Below, piece by piece: positions 1 through 14,300 of a stretch of DNA of 64,000 bases. The translations under genes were made by a program, and so were the position numbers. The first letter of the stretch is position 1. Every line of letters begins with the position of its first letter. Below the pieces are notes generated by a model. It saw only the letters and a list, made by a program, of their open reading frames with translations, did not search any database and was not told the DNA's origin. This DNA comes from Sialis fuliginosa (taxonomy: Eukaryota; Arthropoda; Insecta; Megaloptera; Sialidae): positions 14,386,501 to 14,450,500 of the forward strand of contig OY540822.1 of NCBI GenBank assembly GCA_961205875.1, read 5' to 3'.

Positions 1-1924
1 ATATTCCGTGATACGCTATCATTTTTTAATCAAATTTGGTTTCATTACTACTATTTTTTCAAGCAAAATTATTTCTTAATTTAATTTGAAAATATCTAAA
101 TTTATATTATTGTTGGAATTGTTTAAATTTATGCATTCAAAAATAAAAACATTTAAGTACGTTTCAGTATAAGTATGCATTAAACTAAATATAAATAATG
201 TTATATTTTAGCAGAAGTGTACAGTCACTTCGTAAGAAAACTGCACACTTATTATTTAATAAATCTTTCTTCAAAATGTTTTTCTCTTTTTCGAAAGCAC
301 TGTGAGTTCCATACATCATCATTAAAATTTTGTAATTCTACCATTAAAAGAGAATTTTTTCTATGCATATTTTTTTTAAGAAAAATATGTTCTAACCAAC
401 TTATATAAATATAATCAATAATGGAAGATTTTACTTCTTTTAAATTATACTCTTTAGTAAAACTTGACATTTAAATATTTTATTAATTTTGGTTTAAATT
501 TGTTTTCCTCAATGGAATGAATAAAACTAAAATTTTATAAATTTTTTGTTGAAAGTATAGATTTAATTATTTAAGTAGCAATTAACTTAGTGTGCATGTT
601 AATAATAAAATAGCATACCACCAGAGTTAAATTTAACCAAATGTTTACAAAATTGCTACGTAGGGGCTTAAGTTTCTATTTCCCCTTTTAGTGAAACGAA
701 ACTTAAATTTGCAATTTATGTATTAAATTCTCTTATCTCACACTAATGATGTTTTAGTTTAACCCTTTCTATGCTACTGCGATTCTCAGAGATAATATTT
801 CCTGTCAACTTCCTTTATACTCTATCTAAATTTATCTAATGAAGGTTTATACTGCTATTTTTAATTTTGCACATTAGGTGATTTTAATACAGTATAGTAT
901 AACTTCTATATTTACGTTATAGTAACGAACAAATAAACAAATTTCGATACCACCCTGGTTTACGTTCGGCGTGTGAGTAATTTTTGCTCACGAATTGAAT
1001 TTTTTCTCACACCCGATCAAGTTCGTGAAACAATTTAATAATTTATGTTATAAAATAAATTTTCGATTTAGTTATTTTATAGAAAGGATATTTAATATAT
1101 AATTCTTAAACAAAAATAATAAATTTAAAAAAAATCGCAATTGCAATAACATTTTAACGAACAATTCCACGATATTAATAATGTAACAAATTAAAACAAA
1201 TAGGTTTGCATTTTCCAACTTTATTTAAATTGTATATAAATACACAAATAAATACCTACATAATATGTATACTGTGTACACATATGTACATATGTACATA
1301 CATATCATATATAACATGTAATGTATTATATTGGTATGAATAGAACGTAAAATAGCTAGAGCCGAGCTGAAAGCATTGTTGAAATGAGCAAAAGTGAAGT
1401 GTTGGTTAGCTATATAATGCATTTTTATTTGTTTTTCAAAACTAAATATAGAAAGGAATGTGGTGAACAATAAATAATTTCAGCTGGTCAAAAACAGCTA
1501 TGAAATCGATATAGCTTAAGAATATACAAGTAGTTTCACCATTTTGGATTTTATTACTGTACTCGAAATCTATTAATATTGTACGTCAACAATAAAAAAA
1601 ACTTAGGGGTTCTTTATATCTACGTTTCAGTTCAGAAACAATAAACATTTTATGTTTTTTTATTTGTATTAAGTACTTACTTTGAATTTTCAAGTTCTTT
1701 TCAAACGATCCTTTCTTTATTTTCATCTTTATTTAATTTATATTTATATTTAATTCACATTTAATTATTTATTAAAAAATCTTCACCATAATTACAAAGC
1801 AAGTCCAGGTTTTAGTTTATATTTTGTTACGTTAGATAACATAAGGAATAAGCAAAAAAAAAATTGCACCAGCGCGCTCTTTTGCAATACGCTGCTTAAA
1901 CCGTTAAATATTGAACGAGATACA

Positions 1925-2010
1925 AAGTAGCATATGTTCTTCCTCAGGATGCAAGCTATCTCCCTGCCAAATTTCATCAAAATCGGTTCAGCCGTGAAAA
2001 GTTGTTTTCG
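1925..2010 (-). repeat. RTE-like retroelement tail fragment
   Basis: On the minus strand it reads cacggctgaaccgattttg, then gaaatttggcagggagata and gcttgcatcctgaggaag. The same wording recurs at 48825-48990, so it is a dispersed family tail. Confidence 0.6.
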
Positions 2011-3117
2011 TATTTATAAAATTTGTATCTTTTCAATTTAAATTTGAAAAGTACTTACCTAAAAAAATCGATTATTTTTCAAGTTTCAAGATTCATACAA
2101 AACTTTGTATACGTTTGTAAAAATAATATCGAACATTAAAGAGATTCATGTTACACCTCTTCATGACAATTATTTCAAGAAAGTTTTGGTTTAAAAATAG
2201 ATGTGCATGTTAACTTTGAAGTTTTTTTTTCATACGTATAATGATGTGGCTCATTCTTAGTAAGTGCAGTTGTAAAAGAAAACAACTAAATATGTATAGA
2301 TAGAAATAAAAAGAGATAAATATATTTGAAATAGATTATATACATAGAATCATTAAAATACTTGCTTGTCATAATTAAAATTAACAACTAAAACAGAAAT
2401 ATAATTATAAAATTCATATATTTTTGAGATGATTAATTCGCAATTATTAAGAAGATTTCTTAAAATGCTTTGAATAGTTTATAGTAGTTCTAAATTCATG
2501 AATTTCACTAGTGTTAATGTTTTTATAGACATTGCATCATTAGGATGTTTATTTTTAGGGGGAGCTACTAAATTTACGTAACTCACCCTAGCGTAAACGT
2601 TTTTAAGAGAAAGATGTATTTTTAAAATTATTTAAGCATTTTTTACGGACGTCACAAAAAAAACTGTTCATTTAGACAAATGTTTATCTAATAATAGTGT
2701 TGATTTTGCTATTTATCATGTGTTTTTTTTTATTTACATATATTTTTCTACCCTTGAAAAGGAAATACTTAAGTGAGTTTTATTGTTTTTTACATTTAAA
2801 ATAATTAACTTTGTTCAAACTCAATTTAGAATATCCTGTTTAAACAGTTTGGGAATTTTATTTATTTAATTGTTATCATACGTTCATTTCACTGAATTAG
2901 ACCACATATACACTCACTCTACTTGCCTTACAAATTTATGGCCTTAATAACAGCAAATTTTTTTTTTACCAATACAGATTTCTGTTATGATAGTCAATAA
3001 AACAGGTTTTTAGTTTAGCATTTGTACGCTAGATGTATAATAAATTTATAAAATTTAATAATTAGGTTAAACAGGTATTAAAAAATAATTGAAATATTCT
3101 TATAAAAATGATTTCGA

Positions 3118-3150
3118 AATTAACGCGGGTGAAACCGCGAAGAATTTATC
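3118..3150. repeat. Short cgcgggtgaaaccgcg tail motif
   Basis: A GC-rich near-palindrome in AT-rich DNA, matching the 'cgcgggcgaagccgcg' end motif seen in the window at 11467, 31300, 44240 and 57925. It is probably the 3' tip of an RTE-like element. Confidence 0.4.
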
Positions 3151-4650
3151 AAAATCTAGCGATTATTTAAACATTTATCTTATTTTATATGTATATACAG
3201 TTCTATTGTATGTACGTAGAACGTAAGTATAGAAAGCCTAGAAGATCCAAATTAAATGTTCTTATAACAAGTATCAAGTTTGATGGAAATTAAACGCATA
3301 TTTGAGAGAAAATCTTGGCTACATTGAATGAATGGAGAATATCTGAGAAAATGGAAATGTAGAACAGCTAATACTAGAATTTAGTTTCAAATAGCTCATA
3401 TGTCCAAATAAGCCAATTTCAAATAGTTTCGGATAGCATGTCTTGAGTATTAGCAACCGTCTTACGATTCATCATTTTATCTTTGATTGTTTCAACTAAT
3501 AAAGCAAGGATTCTCAACTGTATATTTATCTAGACCAGGGCCGGATTAAAAATTATTTATTCGTTGACTTAAATTTTTGTTTTTAGTACAACAAAAATAC
3601 AAATATGTAAGAAAACATTTAATTCGAATAAAATGTAAACAAAGATTTTCTTCTCTAAATTTTTAGTTTCGTAAATAAGAAATCAAAGAATTGAGAGGTA
3701 GTTATATTTTTCGGTTATATTATGTTTCACTCAATAGATTTTTATAAAACTTGAAAAAAACATTTTCATAAACATGTCTACTTTCGACTCATAATCGATT
3801 TTTGCTGTTACTCATCCATATACTTTCTATTTTTCCTGTCATATTTGAAGATATTTTTTATAATAACTTTGACAAGTTGAAGTCTATCATTATTTTAACT
3901 ATGTCAATTAATTCCTTGAAATCTGTACATTAAAATGAGTTTACTTTAAGATTTCTTCCAAAGCACTCGTGTTATGTTACTCATTAAAAAAAATGTATTT
4001 ACGAAAAAACTGGAATTTCTACTAGTCAATAAATGTTACATTTGATTAAAACAGTATTCAAGTTAATTATTAACATATCGGTGTAAAATTTAATTACGGT
4101 AAATAGGGAAGTCGGTGTTATTTCGGATTAATTTATTTTAATTATAAAGGGTGTGGTGTAGTTTTAGACTAAAGCTACATTTATTATTCCAGTTGTAATA
4201 AATTGTAATTAATTTGTAAAAAGGGATATTTAGAGAACAAAAGTAAACAGTATTGTTTTCCAATGTTTCATTAACTAAAAATCGTTTGAACCTGTTTATA
4301 TTTTTTATGACAATCGAGAATTTAAAATAAATATATGTACATAAGAAAATGAGATAAACGTATAATAATAATACGTATACAATTCTCGTACAAAAAGTTA
4401 CAATATTCGTTGTAACACGTATTTTCGTAATGTATAAAACATGAATTTTCAGACATCTCATTTTCACATATATTTAACTTCTATCTGAGTTAGGATTTTC
4501 ACGTCCTTCATGGTCTCTGCTTCCAAATTTAAACTACATGCAAACACTAATTTTTATCTGTCAACTGTCATGATGAGACTTTAACGTGTTAGCACTTGAT
4601 AAACCCTTAGTTAATTTCTCATCGTTAAATGTAATGCTTAAACCAACATG

Positions 4651-4740
4651 CCAGGGGCGGACTGACCCTAAGGGCCACTCACTAAAATCCACTACCAAAT
4701 TAAATATAATCACCCGGAAAAGAAGATTTTTAAATTTACA
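4651..4740 (+). repeat. hAT-like terminal fragment (CAGGGGCGGACTG)
   Basis: Begins CAGGGGCGGACTGACCC with gggcc shortly inside, a form typical of hAT terminal repeats. No partner end was found nearby. Confidence 0.4.
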
Positions 4741-4809
4741 CTGTCATATTTTTATTATTTATATACATAGTCAAAGCACTGTAATATTTATATATACATC
4801 TATACATAG

Positions 4810-5140
4810 TATAAAATAAAGTCCTTCGACGCGTCTGTCTGTCTGTCTGCTGTAACTACTGAACGGATTTTATTTCGATTTTTACTAATGGATAGAGTGG
4901 TTAGCGATAAGTGAAAACAATGTTTAATAGATTAAATTTTTATCCCGGGTAACACCGGGTCCACGATTGCTTTTTCCGTCTTTATGTTTACACAAAATAT
5001 CCATAAATTATGCACCTAAACCTTCCTCGTAAAACACTTAATCCATTAGTAAAAACCGAAATAAAATCCGTCCAGTAGTTACTGAAAAAATCGTGCACAG
5101 ACAGACAGACAAAACAAACAGCAAAAATTTAGTGTAGTTA
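4810..5140. repeat. Two RTE/SINE-like repeat pieces in head-to-head orientation
   Basis: The left piece (4815-4960) has the tctgtctgtctg run, taactactgaacggatttta and ends in cccgggtaacaccggg. The right piece (about 5015-5125) is the same family inverted, with taaaatccgtccagtagtta and the acagacagacag run. Further copies lie at 15068, 48483 and 58377. Confidence 0.65.
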
Positions 5141-5411
5141 ATTATTTTGGCAAATGAAGTGGCCGTAGATAAGTATATATGGCCGTTTTTGCTAAATGCG
5201 TGGTAAAACAATTGAGAGAAGTAATAATACTAATTTAAGATAGGTCATTCTACCTAAAGGTACTCCAAAACCATAAATACAAGCCTAGCAAAAACGGTTT
5301 ATTTAATGAGATAGATAATTTTAACATGCCACTAAAATCGACGTGCCAAGTATAAATCAGCAGTACTCTATTTGTTTTACTAGGTAATCAAAATAAAGTG
5401 AATCAAGATAA

Positions 5412-5987
5412 GGTACTGACACCATTCTTGGCCAATACCCCAGTGTTGTTAGATTAACCTTGGGTTGCATTAAGCAAAGTTAATCACGATTAGTTAATCA
5501 GTTGTTTTAAAACCATTATTACACCAATTCTAAAAAACAATCACGGTTATGTTAAATTCTATAAGGTAAAAAATTATCATATTTAGTGAATTGTTCATCT
5601 ACAAATTGAGTTTGAAAACAACTGGTTAATTTTGCTTTATGCAATCCAAGGTAAATGTACTAAATTAGAAATATCTATAGATACTTAACTGTAAAATAGC
5701 TTAAATTAATTTTACTTATCATTTTGTAATCATTAGCAAGTGTCTATCACTGAGTACCCATTACTGGTTTTACTTTATCCATTACTGGAGAAAAAACATA
5801 AACAAAATAAAAGGCTATGATTCAAAAAATAAACTATATTTGTGAACTTTGGTAATTAAATTGATCTAATAAAGAGATACTTGTTTTATTAGTAACATGA
5901 GTTCATTAGAATTACAAAAAATAAGCCCATCAATCCCAAAAATATAGTATACCTTGCTCTTAAAGCGGCGAAGACTGGTGCCTGTAC
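5412..5987. mobile_element. GTACTGG-ended MITE, copy 1 (about 576 bases)
   Basis: Left end gtactgacaccattcttgg; right end reads in reverse gtacaggcaccagtcttc, then the shared run gccgctttaagagcaaggta. Inside, 5455-5510 and 5617-5655 form an imperfect inverted pair around ggttgcattaagcaaa. Related ends occur at 14240, 22444, 27265, 53444 and 58329. The superfamily is not identified. Confidence 0.55.
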
Positions 5988-7689
5988 ATTTATAATTCCC
6001 TATATCAACTATTTTAATAGTTTCCTAATTAAGACTTGCGGATTTTTATACTTTTTCATACTAAATGTTATTTTTTAACATTATTTTAAATAACGGTACG
6101 CCACTGCATTTTTATGAATATTCTACATTTTTAGCTTTTAAATCTTTCGTTTATAAATATCAACTATAATTTTATCTTAATACGTGCCTGTCCTATCTAC
6201 TCAATATAAGTTCTTGGTTTAATTAATTATATTAATATCACAATCGCCATTGATTTTTTTTATCATTTTTATAGATTCAATAATAATTAATAAATCTGTA
6301 TATAACATACGTTACATTCAAAATATTTAAATTATTGTCAAATACGAGTCGAGCCTCGTATATGAATGTCCCGTACCGTATAATATTTCAATTTATTCAA
6401 TTGTTTTATTTTGAATTGCACTTGAAAATATTAGGTTCGAAACTTTAACCAATTTTTAAGTTATTTTTTGATAAAAATACGTAAGATATTTTTTTTTGAT
6501 CTGGACATCATTTTTCTAGTTTTTTAGATTTTTATCACTGCTACTTTTTTATTTGATAAAATAAATACATTAAAATTCTTTGAATTGTCAGCTTTCATTT
6601 GATACACGCGGGGTTGAAAAAAAAATTAGTAACCCATTTGCCCCCATTAAAAAGTACTTAAAATTTTAATAATTAATTATAACTCAGGTATTTAACAGTT
6701 CAGTTAGAAGGGATCTCTAAAAAAATTTATAATTTAAAACAAAAGTTTTTTTAAAATTATTATACTAGAGGAAATAAACCAAACTGAAAAACGTATATGG
6801 TAGTTATATACTAGTATGCACTAGAAAATATGAAGCCATTTTTAATTAGTTTCATTCTGACAAAAGATAATGAGGTACAGGTACTACTTCAGAGTTATAC
6901 AAACATACCTACATGATTACTACTTAATTTATGATGAGATGCAATTTGTATTCTTCGCAAAAGTACGACTCTGAATTTTCCCAAAACTCGTATTGAATAT
7001 TTCATATTCGTGTAATTTGTACTTCTGTACTGTTGTCATAGATTGATTAACATCAGATGCCAACGCTTAACAATGACGAGAAGTGAGAAGTGAGTAGCTC
7101 TTCTATGAATACTGGAGTTCTATTTCGACGTGCATAGTAATATTACTCCTTTAGAACTTCATTATTATTTTAAAACTAAGACGTATAACGTCTCACAGAA
7201 GAGTTTTGGATTACGTATGCAAACAAAGATGAATTTTTAGTTTAATTAAATATCATTGAAATTACAACCAAATTTTGTCAGAGTTGAAAAAAAATGGCGA
7301 CATATTTCAGAGTTTGAAATGTATATTTCACTAACTTATATGTCATCAACTGTCAGAGTAAATTTCTTACAATTTAAAAGTTTCACTAGACCGGATTCTC
7401 TAGGGATTATTCTAGAGAAGGTACTGATTAATATATGTCTGTTCATTAAAATGACTTTAAGTGAAAGGCCCTTAACAGGATTCTAAATGTATTTATATAT
7501 ATATTTTTTATGTATATTCAGGTATAACTTCGACAAATATACACCGATTTGAATGATTTTTTATTTATTTCGAAGAGTAAATTCTCGAGGTGGTTCCATA
7601 TAAATTTTATCAGAATTTAACCATCGACTTTTAAAAGGGAAAAAACGACTTCAAAACACTGAAAAGTATATAAAAATTAAATTTAACAT

Positions 7690-8090
7690 TTATGTTGTAA
7701 GCTATATTTAAAAAAAAAGAATCGCGCCAAGCTTTAATTTAATTTTTGTTAATTTATCAATTTTAATTTGTTAACAATAGGGGAAGGAGGTTTCAACGGA
7801 TAGACTTAAAGTTAATGATGCAAGCTATATTAAAAAAAAGTTGGAGTCCTCTTCGTTAGTTTATGTGTTTTAATTTGTTTTTAAAAAGGGAAGGAGGTCG
7901 CGAGGGTCTTTAAGTGCGTGATGCTCTTAAAGATAATAGTGTAAGCTACATTTAAAAAAAAAATTGAGTCTGTAGGATCGCGCCAAGCTGAGATATTAAC
8001 TATTCAACTTATTTGTTAATTTATCAATTAAATTGACATTTTGAATATTTTTTTAGGGGAAAAGAGACTTGCTTAGGCCGGCTCTGAATA
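7690..8090 (+). repeat. RTE/SINE-like repeat ending in a hAT-like tip
   Basis: Contains gtaagctacatttaaaaaaa and gatcgcgccaagctgaga, which recur in the element at 57500-57955; parts are repeated internally near 7695 and 7818. At 8070-8080 lies aggccggctctg, the reverse of a CAGAGCCGGCCT hAT-like end. Confidence 0.5.
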
Positions 8091-8157
8091 GAATGTAGAA
8101 TACTACATTGTTCCGATTTGTATATTATCTGTTATTATCATTTTCTTTTTTTTTCAG

Positions 8158-8390
8158 CTCTACTATCGGGTACGTTGAGAACTTATCAACAGGCTGGTTG
8201 TGATGAAGAAATGGTTATATTAAATTGTCCGATCGGAACTCATGTCATAATAGAATTTGCTCAATATGGAAAGGCCGACCCTGGTACTTTGTGCCCAGCG
8301 GAAAAGGAAAAAACAGCACGAAGATCCGGATATCTGCCCGTGTCTTTTCAACACACCAATACATCTTGTTTTTGGCCCAGTGCGATGCAG
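8158..8390 (+). CDS. eva-1: eva-1-like exon 1 of those visible: first two-thirds of SUEL domain 1
   Basis: Starts after the acceptor tttttttcag at 8148-8157 and enters in phase 1 (two bases complete the previous codon). It reads LLSGTLRTYQQAGCDEE..., with NCPIG, AQYG, LCPAE and SCFWPSAMQ, the conserved spine of an EVA-1 first SUEL domain, including four of its eight cysteines. HTNTS contains an N-glycosylation sequon. It ends in phase 0 at MQ. The donor CAG|gttggt is weak compared with the gtaagt/gtgagt donors of the later exons, although it opens the longest intron. An apparent upstream extension in frame (reading through the pyrimidine tract) has no ATG and is intron. Confidence 0.93.
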
Positions 8391-11300
8391 GTTGGTGTTT
8401 TTTCTTGTTCCTTGTCCCCCTTTTATCTGCAAGTTCATTTTAATGGACCCCCTTTCAATAGTGTAATTTTTTAAATAATATTACGTATTACTACCAATTA
8501 AGGGACAAATAGTAGGGGGTGGATAGTGCTCCATTCTCCCCCCCCCTACTTTACGATTGTACTATAAAGTGACTTTTATATATTCATAAATTTTACGCAT
8601 AAATTAGATGGGAGAAATATTGATTTTGGCTCTCATTGCTTCTCAATGTTTGATTGCATTTACTTGATAGTTTGTCTTTTTTAAATCATAGTTTTATTCA
8701 AAAAATTTCAAACTATTAGAGGTCATATGTTAAATAAAAAATGAACTTTATAGATCCTAAACTTATTTTCATGATTTAAATTGACTATTCAACATTATTG
8801 ATTCCGTAACAAAAACAACTTTCAAACTAAAATACAAAAACTGATTGTGAAATGAAACTTCCATAAATAAATTTTCAAGGCTTACTCATTTTTTGTGTTA
8901 TTTTTCTACATTTATTATTTTATTATATTTTTATGACAAACTGTAAAATACGAGCAGTACCAATTACATACTGCGATATATTAAATTTTTGTTTAAGTCG
9001 AATATTTAACTTTATTATTTTATTAAATAAAATATTTTTTACTTTCTTAAAAGGCCATAGTATATATGAAAGGTGTATATACAGTATATGAATAAATAAA
9101 GCCGTATTTTTTTCGAATTCGAAATTTCGATAGAATGCTGTAACTCAAAAACGAAAAAAATACGTAATAATTTGCTATTTGGTCAGTAATAAATAAAAAT
9201 AAAAGAGTAAGCTATCAGTCATTGCTATTCAGAATCCACAGGAAACAAAAATCAAAAACTTTGTTTCCAACCACTTTTCAATTCATTCGTTCTTTTTTAT
9301 CTTCCTTGGGGGTTAGTTTCTTTTATCCACTGTGTATACACATCTAAAAAACATATGTTACAATACACAATGTTTATATTTAATTCTAAAAGGAGCGTAT
9401 TTATTTATTTTAGTTAGGGTCTACACGTGTATGCCTAATTATTGTTAGTTTAAATATAAACAATTTTTACATTCATCTTTACAAATTCTATTATTTTATT
9501 TATTTCGCCCGCGACTTCGCTTGAATTTATTTCAAAATCGGCAAATGCCGATCACATATGTATATGTATCACATACCTCTACGTCTTATTTTCTTGTATT
9601 TTAGTCGATATTTGTATGACGAGTTGAAGTTCACTGCAGGAAATTTCACTAAAAATTTTCGAATTTTTGATTTCGTTAAAAGTATGTTTATTGTATAGAA
9701 AATGACGTGAAAAGTTGTTTGTTTCAAACCGCAGGTCTGTATCTCAAACCGTTCTCGATATATAGCCTCTCAAAGTTATAGTTTTTTCAAAATTTTGAAG
9801 AAAAATGGCCCTAACTTTTGAACGCGTGGTCGGAATTGATTTTAGTTGACGGATTTGGAATCAGCGTATCAAAATCTATATAATGACATGTATAATACCT
9901 TAAAACTCGAAAAAAAAAATTTCGCGAAAAATCGAAAAAATTCAAAGGGGTATATCTTAAAAAAATGTCGATTTTTAGCAAAAATTTTTTTGTCGGATTT
10001 TAAAGTATTATACATGTCATTATATAGATTTTGACACGCTGATTTCAAATCCGTCAACTAAAATCAATTCCGACCACACGTTCAAAAGTTATGGCCTTTT
10101 TTCTCCAAAAATTTGAAAAAACTAAAACTTTGAGAGGCTATATCTCGAGAACGATTTGAGATACAGACCTGCGGTTTGAAACAAACAACTTTTCACGTCA
10201 TTTTCTAAACAATAAACATAATTTTAACGAAATCAAATATTCTAAATTTTTTAGTGATATTTCCTGCAGTCGTCATACAAATATCGACTAAAATATAAGA
10301 AAATAAGACGTAAAATCATTTAGTTACCATATAAATATATAAGAATTTATTTAAAAAAGATAAAGCTTGAACTTAAGGTATTTCATAACTAGTTTTTTTT
10401 ATTAATAGGAGGGGGAAGATTGACAAAATATGCTTCCCTTATTAAAAACTTCACGCCTCGCCACTGATTCTTATTCACAAATAATAGCTTATATTTATTA
10501 TATTAATATAATATTTATTTTCGTTATAAGTTATTTTATTACAGCAGATTTTCGAAACATACAAATAAATCATATTTTTATATAACCTAAGGCGTCAGCT
10601 TATTTTAAATTCAAACATATCATAAACATTTGTATTCAAATTAAAATGTTTTATGAAATTTTAAATAAGTATTTGTACATGTAACAAATATTATACTTAC
10701 TATATCGTAATCATTACCTATTTTTTAATCTTAAGAAATACAAATTAAGATTGTCGAATTCAGTTATTTATAATTAAAGTTGTTTGAAAAAAAAATAAAT
10801 AAAAATACAACTTATAACATTTTATCACAAAGAAATATATTTAGGATTATTTTTATCTATAAAATAAATTTAGAACTATTTTACTTTCTACGTAGACAAT
10901 ATATGTTCGTATTTCTTTTTCTGAATCAATTCGGTGAATCTTTGGTGGATAAATATTAAAATATAATTTGAGTGTTTAAAATTTCCAAAAAATGTAAATA
11001 AAAGTTTATTGTCATGTTGAAATAAATATAACAAAATAGATACGTATGTACTTTGAAGAATAAAAGAAAACATGATGTTTAAAGAAAATTTCACTGGTTT
11101 TTCACATTTCTTATAACATACATACTTGACTTTTCACACTTTTACTACACTTCTTGTAACCCTCCTGAGATACTTAGTTCCCACTTTGAGAAGCACTGGT
11201 TTAGTACACCTTTGAGACATTCAAAGACCCTACGGATAATAATTTTCAAATTTTATGTTTTCTTTAGTATCAGTTTTACCAACTCTGCTTGTATGAATTC

Positions 11301-14300
11301 ATAACTTTAAAATGTTACATTTTAAGATAAATACCTATACATTTTCATTCATGCTAATGCACTTAGTTTAATTTATTCTATATTTTTAAAGGATTTATTT
11401 TCATCTGAACTTATTTTTATAAAAGATTATATGTAATATTATCCGCAAAAATAATATTTTACTTAAATTTCCACGCGGCTTCACCCGCGCGAGTGCCTGA
11501 ATTATATTTTTATTTTATACATTTTTATATAAAAAAAATCGATTCAAAAAATATTCTCATTATATTAATTCACAATCTTTTGTGACTTTTTCGAACAAAA
11601 TGAACTTTGATATATTTCCGATATTTCGATATGGAATATTATATATATTTTACCCTCAACAATACGTAATTCTATTATAAATTATGTATCATTTTTTTCT
11701 TTACATAAATGGATTTTTCATGTCATTTAAAAAATATTCTGCGAATTCTAAAATATTAGCACGCCGGTCGTTTACACCGTAACTATACTACAATAGGGGC
11801 CAAAAATACCCTATTATATATGTCAGAATTCATGTTATTAATAGAACATTCTTGTTTTCTACAGAATCAGTACTATTATTATTAGCGTCAACGAAATAAC
11901 CTACTCAAAAGTTATTTCAACCAGTCGAAAATAGCTCCGTTAAAACTAATTAAAAATTAATCGTCAAAATTGAAATGTTAGGTATATTAAAGTGGCTTAT
12001 CGAACTATTCAATACTTATTAATAAATCTGTAGGGTCTATCTGTAAAATAAAAATATTTTGGTTTTGTGAATTATTTTATTTATTATTTCATATTTACGC
12101 GAAAACTACTGAACCGATTTTATTGAGACTTACAGTGCTAGAAACCCTAAGACCCTTGGTTTTCTAGCAGACTTGATTTATTGATTTAAAGCAGACCCGT
12201 ATTAATGGCACCTATTAAAAAAATGATAATAAAATGTATAAAAATACTTCAATTATCAAATAGATAGTTTGATATAAAAATATAAATGTATAAATAAAAA
12301 AGAGCTCGTTTTGGGTTGTCTTTTTGTTTAGTTTATTTGCTAGTAAATAAATAAATCAGAATTTAGTCTACACGAGTATTTTTGTGTCAGTAAAAGTGTC
12401 TGTAGAGGGAACAGGTTGTAGATTTATAAATTAATTTACGATCGACCAATCTTGAGGTTTCATCCCCCGCATAGTGGCACAAAGTTTTGGTAGTTTAACA
12501 ATTTATAAGATAGTGGAAATCTCTGCTAATATAGTATTTGAGACAGCCCCTTTAGGATATAAACATTTCTAACACTTAATTGGTTTGTTATCTCTAGATG
12601 CTCCAAAGATTGTTTATATATTTATTAAAATGACGAATTTATAGCTACTACTCTTCTATTGTAGATTTAACTTTTTCGAGAAATTTGTCGACATTTATTT
12701 CCTACTATTTTTTTTTAATATATACAGTAAGACCTCGTTTATTAGATATAAAACGGAAGGTCATCTTAACAATATTCAAATCTAATTTTTTTTAAATATG
12801 ATAAATTTCACATCGTATCTACTTTTCGATATAAATTCAATCACTTCTGAAAAATTCAATTACAATGAATTGAAGTAGAAAAAAAGGAAGCAAAGGATTG
12901 TAACATTTGCAGATATACATGTGAAAGAAAGTTTTAGTTATTTATTAATAAAAAAGGTAATAGTTTATAAAAGATGTTTCTATTTTGATAATATAAAAAT
13001 TATGCTTGGTGTATTAAAAAAACGTTCTCATATAAGTGCTTATATTTATTTAAAGGAATTCGATATGACTAGGTCGGACTATAAATAAATATTCGTTGCA
13101 TGTATCAAATTACTTGTAACATTTTGTGCGCACGGTAATCTTTTTAAGATTAACTTCTGTTGAATTTTGAATAGGATAAATTCCGAGTCTTTTAGACTAA
13201 GTTTGGGGTAAGAACTAAAATAATTAAATTAAAAATATATATAGGATTTTAATTGAGGGTTAAAAGAATTACGCTACTATTTGATTCGTTATTTATTTTA
13301 CATATAACATAAATTATTATTATTAAATTTTGTTTATTTTGTAAATATAAAAGAAAAGCAGCTGTTACTCTTACACAACTGAAAAAATATATTTATTTTA
13401 TACTAAATAATCATTGTATTTCACAAAAAATGTTCGTGTTTATTTTGGTAAGGTAAAAATCATAAATAACGTTGGAAATATAAAAAATAAAAGAGAACTT
13501 TATAAAATATTTGATTCCACCTGTAGATGACACAAATAGGAATGATATATTACATAAATGTTAATTTCTATTGTTTAAATGAAATCAGACAACGGAAAAT
13601 TAGATTTTTAAAAGGGCGCAACGCGTATAATTTATAGATTGTGGAAATATAAAAATCCATAAAAAGTATGTTACTTTTAAGAACATCTTATATTTATATT
13701 GTTAGCTTATCCCCGAAGTTGAGACGCTTGTTTCATAGTAACGTCTTTTTAGTAGTAGATGGCCCTAATACAATTTTGCTTAATACAGTTGTCTGAGTTT
13801 ATATTGTATTTAAAATCGAAAAGGACATAAACTTCCACAATTTTATGCTACATAAAGTAACAGATATATCAAACAAATATTGCATTTTATCGAAAGTCAA
13901 TGTTCCATCAGAGAAAAACTGAAAACGCTATAATACAAAGAGAAAAAATGTGGAAATCGAGAAAAGGGGGAAAACTTTGAATGTTCGCAGAAATGGAAAC
14001 AATAACAAAGGTGTTAATCAAAAATGACACTTGTATCCTGACATTTAACAATATATGTTCTTCTTATTTTCCTCTCTACACAGTGATCCATTTAGATTTT
14101 TCAGAATAAACCTTTTACGTTTAAGTAAACCTATATTGCAATTTATTGTTTCACCCTTTCATAGTTAACAGGTTTAAACCCTTTCATGTTTATTATTTTA
14201 ACTGACGCAAAATGAAACCATTATCAATTAACACAAATAAAGTACTGGCGCCAGTCTTGGATCATACCCCAGTGTTGGACTCTTGTTTAACTAATTCTTC

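Larger units (their letters stand above)
1..8157 (+). other. Upstream intron of the eva-1-like gene, or its 5' flank (left part only)
   Basis: No coding exon is recognised here. The first visible exon begins in phase 1 after a strong pyrimidine-tract acceptor (tctttttttttcag), so the preceding DNA is intronic and the initiator exon lies upstream of the window or is too short to recognise. The stretch is AT-rich with repeat fossils: an RTE-like tail near 1925-2010, a short tail at 3118-3150, hAT-like tips near 3537 and 4651, a paired RTE-like repeat at 4815-5140, a GTACTGG-ended MITE at 5412-5987, and an RTE-like tail region at 7690-8090. Bases 1-1900 and 2020-3100 show nothing but AT-rich sequence and a short TACATATG-type microsatellite near 1270-1320. 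Confidence 0.7.

Noticed and set aside
4138-4467. 109-codon minus-strand open frame
   Set aside because: Composition (Tyr, Ile, Phe, Asn) is that of random AT-rich sequence; no domain and no splice context.
8118-8157. In-frame upstream extension of exon 1 that looks like a signal peptide
   Set aside because: It has no ATG (the frame opens at TTG) and the hydrophobic residues come from translating the pyrimidine tract of the splice acceptor.
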